Notes under the pieces: model-generated
Database searches by the model: none
Told to the model about the DNA's origin: nothing
Seen by the model: the letters and a program-made list of their open reading frames with translations, nothing else
Part shown: positions 61,337 through 64,000 of the stretch, one piece after another
Layout: the number at the start of each line of letters is the position of its first letter
Numbering within the stretch: the stretch's first letter is position 1
Origin: WHSW01 sp963729075
Lineage (GTDB): Bacteria > Actinomycetota > Thermoleophilia > Solirubrobacterales > 70-9
Length of the DNA: 64,000 nucleotides
Assembly (NCBI GenBank): GCA_963729075.1
Contig: CAVSMU010000010.1
Coordinates: 186,001 to 250,000 of the forward strand
Direction of reading: 5' to 3'
Program-made: the position numbers and the translations under genes

Positions 61337-63016
61337 TCATCCGACCATGTCCCGCGCCGCGGCGCCGGCGGGGATCATCGGGTAGCAGTTCTCGTCCTTC
61401 GTCACGTGCACATCGAGGAGCACCGGGCCGTCGGTCTCGAGCGCGGTCTGCATCGCGTCCCGCAGCTCGGACTTGTCCGCGCACTGCATCCCGGTCCAGC
61501 CGAAGGCCTCGGCAAGCCGCGGCCAATCCGGGCTCGGGCCCATCTCGACCGACTTGTAGCGCTCCTCCCAGAACAGCTCCTGCCACTGACGGACCATGCC
61601 GAAGTGACCGTTGTTCATCAAAAAGACCTTGACCGGGATGTTGTGGAAGGCCGCGGTCGCGAACTCCTGGCAGACCATCACCAGGCTGCCGTCGCCGGCC
61701 AGGCAGACGACGGTGTCGTCGGGACGGGCGACCTTGGCGCCGATCGCAGCCGGGAGGCCGAAGCCCATGGTCCCCAGGCCGCCGGAGTTGAGCCACCGGC
61801 GCGGCTGGTTGAAGTGGTAGTACTGCGCGGCCCACATCTGGTGCTGGCCGACGTCGGAGGTGATGATCGCGTCGCCGCCGGTGGCCTCGTACATCGCCTC
61901 GATCATGAACTGCGGCTTGATCTCGGAATCGCGCGAGTCCTCGTAGCGCAGGGGATAGGTCGTCTGCCACTCGCGGATCCGCTTCCACCAGTCGTCGAGT
62001 CGCTCGGAGTCGGTCTTGAGCGCCCGGTATTCGCGCGTCAGCTTGGGCAGCACGTCCTTGGCGTCGCCGACGATCGGGATGTGGGCGGGAACGTTCTTCG
62101 AGATCTCGGCCGGGTCCACGTCGATGTGGACGAACTTGGCGCGCGGCGCGAACTCGGCCAGCTTGCCCGTGATCCGGTCGTCGAAGCGGGCGCCGACGCA
62201 GACGATCAGATCGGCTTCGTCCATCGCGTAGTTGGCCGTCCGGGTCCCGTGCATGCCGAGCATCCCGAGCCACTGCTCGTGCGGGGCGGGGAAGGCGCCG
62301 AGGCCCATCACCGTGAGCGTCACCGGCAGCTTGTCGGAGGCACAGAACTCACGGAACTCCTCGGAGGCGTTGGCGTTGACGATCCCTCCGCCGCCGTAGA
62401 TCACCGGCCGGCGAGCGTTGGCCAGCGCCTTGGCCGCGATCCGGATCTGCTTGATGTTGCCCTCGGTGGGCGGCTTGTAGCCGGGCAGCTCGGGCGTGCC
62501 CTCGATCGGCGTGTACTCGATGTCGGCCCGCGAGAGGTCCTGGGGCACGTCGATCAGCACCGGCCCCGGGCGCCCGGTGGACGCGATGTGGAACGCCTCG
62601 TGGACGTAGTCGGGGATCTGGCGCGGGTCGGTGACCAGCAGCGAGTGCTTGACCACCGGCAGGGTGATGCCGGTGACGTCCGCCTCCTGGAAGCCGTCCG
62701 TGCCGATCAGGTCGGTCCGCACCTGCCCGGTCACGAACACGGTCGGGACGGAGTCCATCATCGCGTCGGCGATCGGGGTCACCAGGTTCGTCGCCCCCGG
62801 GCCCGACGTCGCCATCGCAACCCCCACGCGGCCGCTCGCCTTCGCGTAGCCCTCCGCGGCGTGCCCCGCGCACTGCTCGTGGCGGGCCTGGATGTGGATC
62901 AGCTCGGCGTCGTAGAGGGCGTCGTACGTCGGCAGGTTGGCCCCGCCGGGGATGCCGAAGACGTGCTCGACCCCCTCGGCCTTCAGTGCCTCACAAAGTG
63001 CGTCTGCGGCTCGCAT
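61337..63016 (-). CDS. ilvB: Acetolactate synthase large subunit
   Basis: ThDP/FAD enzyme making acetolactate or acetohydroxybutyrate. 559 residues: VEHVFGIPGGANLP, catalytic Glu in ARHEQCAGHAAEGYAKASGRVGV, SGPGATNLVTPIADA, GQVRTDLIGTDGFQEADVTGIT, and the ThDP motif GDGSLVMVCQEFATAAFHNIPVKVFLMNNGHFGMVRQWQE. ATG 63016 is preferred; TACAAT (63030-63025) is a near-perfect -10 whose transcript would start at or next to it. TTG 63022 is an alternative. Confidence 0.95.
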   Translation of the reverse strand: MRAADALCEALKAEGVEHVFGIPGGANLPTYDALYDAELIHIQARHEQCAGHAAEGYAKASGRVGVAMATSGPGATNLVTPIADAMMDSVPTVFVTGQVRTDLIGTDGFQEADVTGITLPVVKHSLLVTDPRQIPDYVHEAFHIASTGRPGPVLIDVPQDLSRADIEYTPIEGTPELPGYKPPTEGNIKQIRIAAKALANARRPVIYGGGGIVNANASEEFREFCASDKLPVTLTVMGLGAFPAPHEQWLGMLGMHGTRTANYAMDEADLIVCVGARFDDRITGKLAEFAPRAKFVHIDVDPAEISKNVPAHIPIVGDAKDVLPKLTREYRALKTDSERLDDWWKRIREWQTTYPLRYEDSRDSEIKPQFMIEAMYEATGGDAIITSDVGQHQMWAAQYYHFNQPRRWLNSGGLGTMGFGLPAAIGAKVARPDDTVVCLAGDGSLVMVCQEFATAAFHNIPVKVFLMNNGHFGMVRQWQELFWEERYKSVEMGPSPDWPRLAEAFGWTGMQCADKSELRDAMQTALETDGPVLLDVHVTKDENCYPMIPAGAAARDMVG

Positions 63017-63024
63017 GGGCAAGG

Positions 63025-63084
63025 ATTGTAGGGCCGAGACACAGAGTGTCTCGGCAGAAGCAGGTCAGGCGGGCGAAGCCCGCC
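63025..63084 (-). promoter_or_regulatory. ilvB promoter region with perfect palindrome and hairpin
   Basis: TACAAT (63030-63025) is a -10. Directly upstream is GCCGAGACAC-aga-GTGTCTCGGC (63033-63055), 10-bp perfect arms covering the spacer and -35 zone, so either an operator or the terminator of the upstream tetR/sqdB transcript. A second hairpin GGCGGGC-gaa-GCCCGCC lies at 63068-63084. The 126 bp between tetR and ilvB hold no gene. Confidence 0.6.
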
Positions 63085-63142
63085 GCAAGTTATTCCGCGA
63101 GCAGCGCCTCCCGCTCGGCAGACCGGCTATGAGCGGATTACT

Positions 63143-63763
63143 TCAGCCGCCCGGCAGCACCAGCTCGAACAGCTGCTCGAGCTTCTCGCGCAGCCGGGTG
63201 ACGTCGCCGTCGCCTGTGATCCCGCGGGACAGCTCGTGGACGAGGATCCCGTCGATCCCGGCCGTGATCACCGGCGCCAGCCGCTCCGGATCGGGAGCGC
63301 CCCCCGCGGCCAGGGTCATCGTCGCCAGATCGGCGTAGGCGTCCTGCCAGTGCACCGCCGGCTCGCGCAGGGCCGGACGCCTGGCGGCGTCGAGGAAGAC
63401 CTCGAACTTGGCGAGCAGCGCGCGGGCGGCGTCGGCGTCGGGGAACAGCACCTCCGCCAGGGCGGCCGCCGAGTCCGCGGGCGAGCTCAGCCCCTCCCCC
63501 ATCTCGGCCGCGCGCTGGCCGAGCCGGGTGATCTCGTCCTCCACCATGAGCGTCAGCGCCTCACCGAGCAGCTCCTCCTTGGAGCTGAAGTAGTAGGTGG
63601 TGGCCGCCAGGGGCACCTCGGCCTCGCGCGCCACCGCCCTGTGGGTGACGCCTGCGAGGCCGTCGCGGATCAGCACCCTGACGGTCGCCTCGAGGATCGC
63701 CCTGTGGCGGCCGGCGCCCGGACCGACGCGGCGGCCGGTCTCGCGCGTCGCCGGCGGGCTCAC
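63143..63763 (-). CDS. TetR-family transcriptional regulator
   Basis: 206 residues. N-terminal HTH: HRAILEATVRVLIRDGLAGVTHRAVAREAEVPLAATTYYFSSKEELL in two halves (residues 18-65), the classic TetR recognition helix pattern; the remaining helical domain binds an unknown ligand. GTG overlaps the stop of the sqdB-like gene (GTGA), so it is co-expressed with sulfolipid synthesis and may control it. Confidence 0.9.
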   Translation of the reverse strand: MSPPATRETGRRVGPGAGRHRAILEATVRVLIRDGLAGVTHRAVAREAEVPLAATTYYFSSKEELLGEALTLMVEDEITRLGQRAAEMGEGLSSPADSAAALAEVLFPDADAARALLAKFEVFLDAARRPALREPAVHWQDAYADLATMTLAAGGAPDPERLAPVITAGIDGILVHELSRGITGDGDVTRLREKLEQLFELVLPGG

Positions 63764-64000
63764 CTCGAGCCGGCCCTCGTCTCTGACCCCACCTCGCCCA
63801 CGAGCTCGCCGGGCTTCCAGCGCGTGCGCGGCAGGATCGCGCGCTCGATCACCCGGTCCTTGTAGCGGTCGATGATCGCCAGCATCGAGCGGACCAGCTC
63901 CTCGCCCAGATGGTGAGGCTCGAGCCCGAGGTCGTGAAGCTTGGTGTTGGTGGCGTTGTAGTAGTGCTGCTCGGCCTCGATCCGCGGGTTGGGGAAGCTT
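63760..64000 (-). CDS. sqdB: UDP-sulfoquinovose synthase, C-terminal fragment (runs off window)
   Basis: The last 79 residues contain NPRIEAEQHYYNATNTKLHDLGLEP, a sequence typical of the C-terminus of SqdB/SQD1 (NPRVEAEEHYYN...TKL.DLGL.PH), then ELVRSMLAIIDRYKDRVIERAILPRTRWKPGE. SqdB makes UDP-sulfoquinovose from UDP-glucose and sulfite for the membrane sulfolipid SQDG. The SDR catalytic part is outside the window, so activity cannot be judged. Confidence 0.82.
   Translation of the reverse strand, partial: SFPNPRIEAEQHYYNATNTKLHDLGLEPHHLGEELVRSMLAIIDRYKDRVIERAILPRTRWKPGELVGEVGSETRAGSR

Overview
The window is a GC-rich (roughly 70 %) chromosomal segment of an actinobacterium. Supporting signs are a Bacillus/actinobacterial-type LexA box (GAAC-N4-GTTC), MurA with Asp in place of the catalytic Cys, an ImuB/DnaE2 mutasome, menaquinone biosynthesis, many GTG/TTG starts, and many genes whose -10-like TANNNT lies only 7-12 nt before the start codon (leaderless transcripts). 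Short-form HisG with HisZ, citramalate synthase and a UDP-sulfoquinovose synthase fragment would suit a deep-branching class such as Thermoleophilia; that placement is inference.

Layout. 1-3.6 kb (minus): hisD (partial), hisG, hisZ, murA. 3.7-7.2 kb: HD-domain protein, alpha/beta hydrolase, YccF, a zinc-ribbon protein, isocitrate dehydrogenase-family gene. 7.6-12.6 kb: branched-chain amino acid ABC transporter livH (frameshifted), livM, livG, livF, and the convergent lipoprotein livK. 12.8-18.6 kb: a lipoprotein, then the SOS mutagenesis cassette imuB, DUF6504-like gene and dnaE2, with LexA boxes at both ends. 18.6-25.0 kb (minus): a 16S-23S-5S rRNA operon with no spacer tRNA, whose 23S gene is split by two group I introns at E. 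coli positions 1917 and 1951; the second encodes a LAGLIDADG endonuclease. 25-32 kb: tyrS, class A penicillin-binding protein, mpg, argH, an SDR protein, a STAS protein. 32-43 kb (minus): sugar-type aminotransferase, cimA, ilvE, leuB, methyltransferase, leuD, leuC, XRE-cupin regulator, SDR, leuA with a leucine-rich leader peptide. 43-52 kb: transporter, membrane protein, quinone reductase, serA with a class V aminotransferase, cupin, YjbQ, DUF4389, ilvC. 52-61 kb: menE, menB, menA, menC, menD, menF. 61-64 kb (minus): ilvN, ilvB, a TetR regulator and the 3' end of sqdB.

Together the genes give nearly complete leucine/valine/isoleucine synthesis (ilvD not seen) with isoleucine carbon able to come from pyruvate through citramalate, plus uptake of branched-chain amino acids and the steps from chorismate to the menaquinone naphthoate ring.

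The most unusual content is non-coding. There are twin group I introns in 23S helix 69 and its flank. A leuL leader has leucine codons complementary to the leuA Shine-Dalgarno region. At least two families of short repeats form the junctions between adjacent genes: a 51-bp family (xre-leuC, cupin-yjbQ, menB-menA, and the ilvE C-terminus) and a GCGGACT-type heptad family (hisZ-hisG, DUF6504-dnaE2, ilvB-ilvN, and in frame inside dnaE2).
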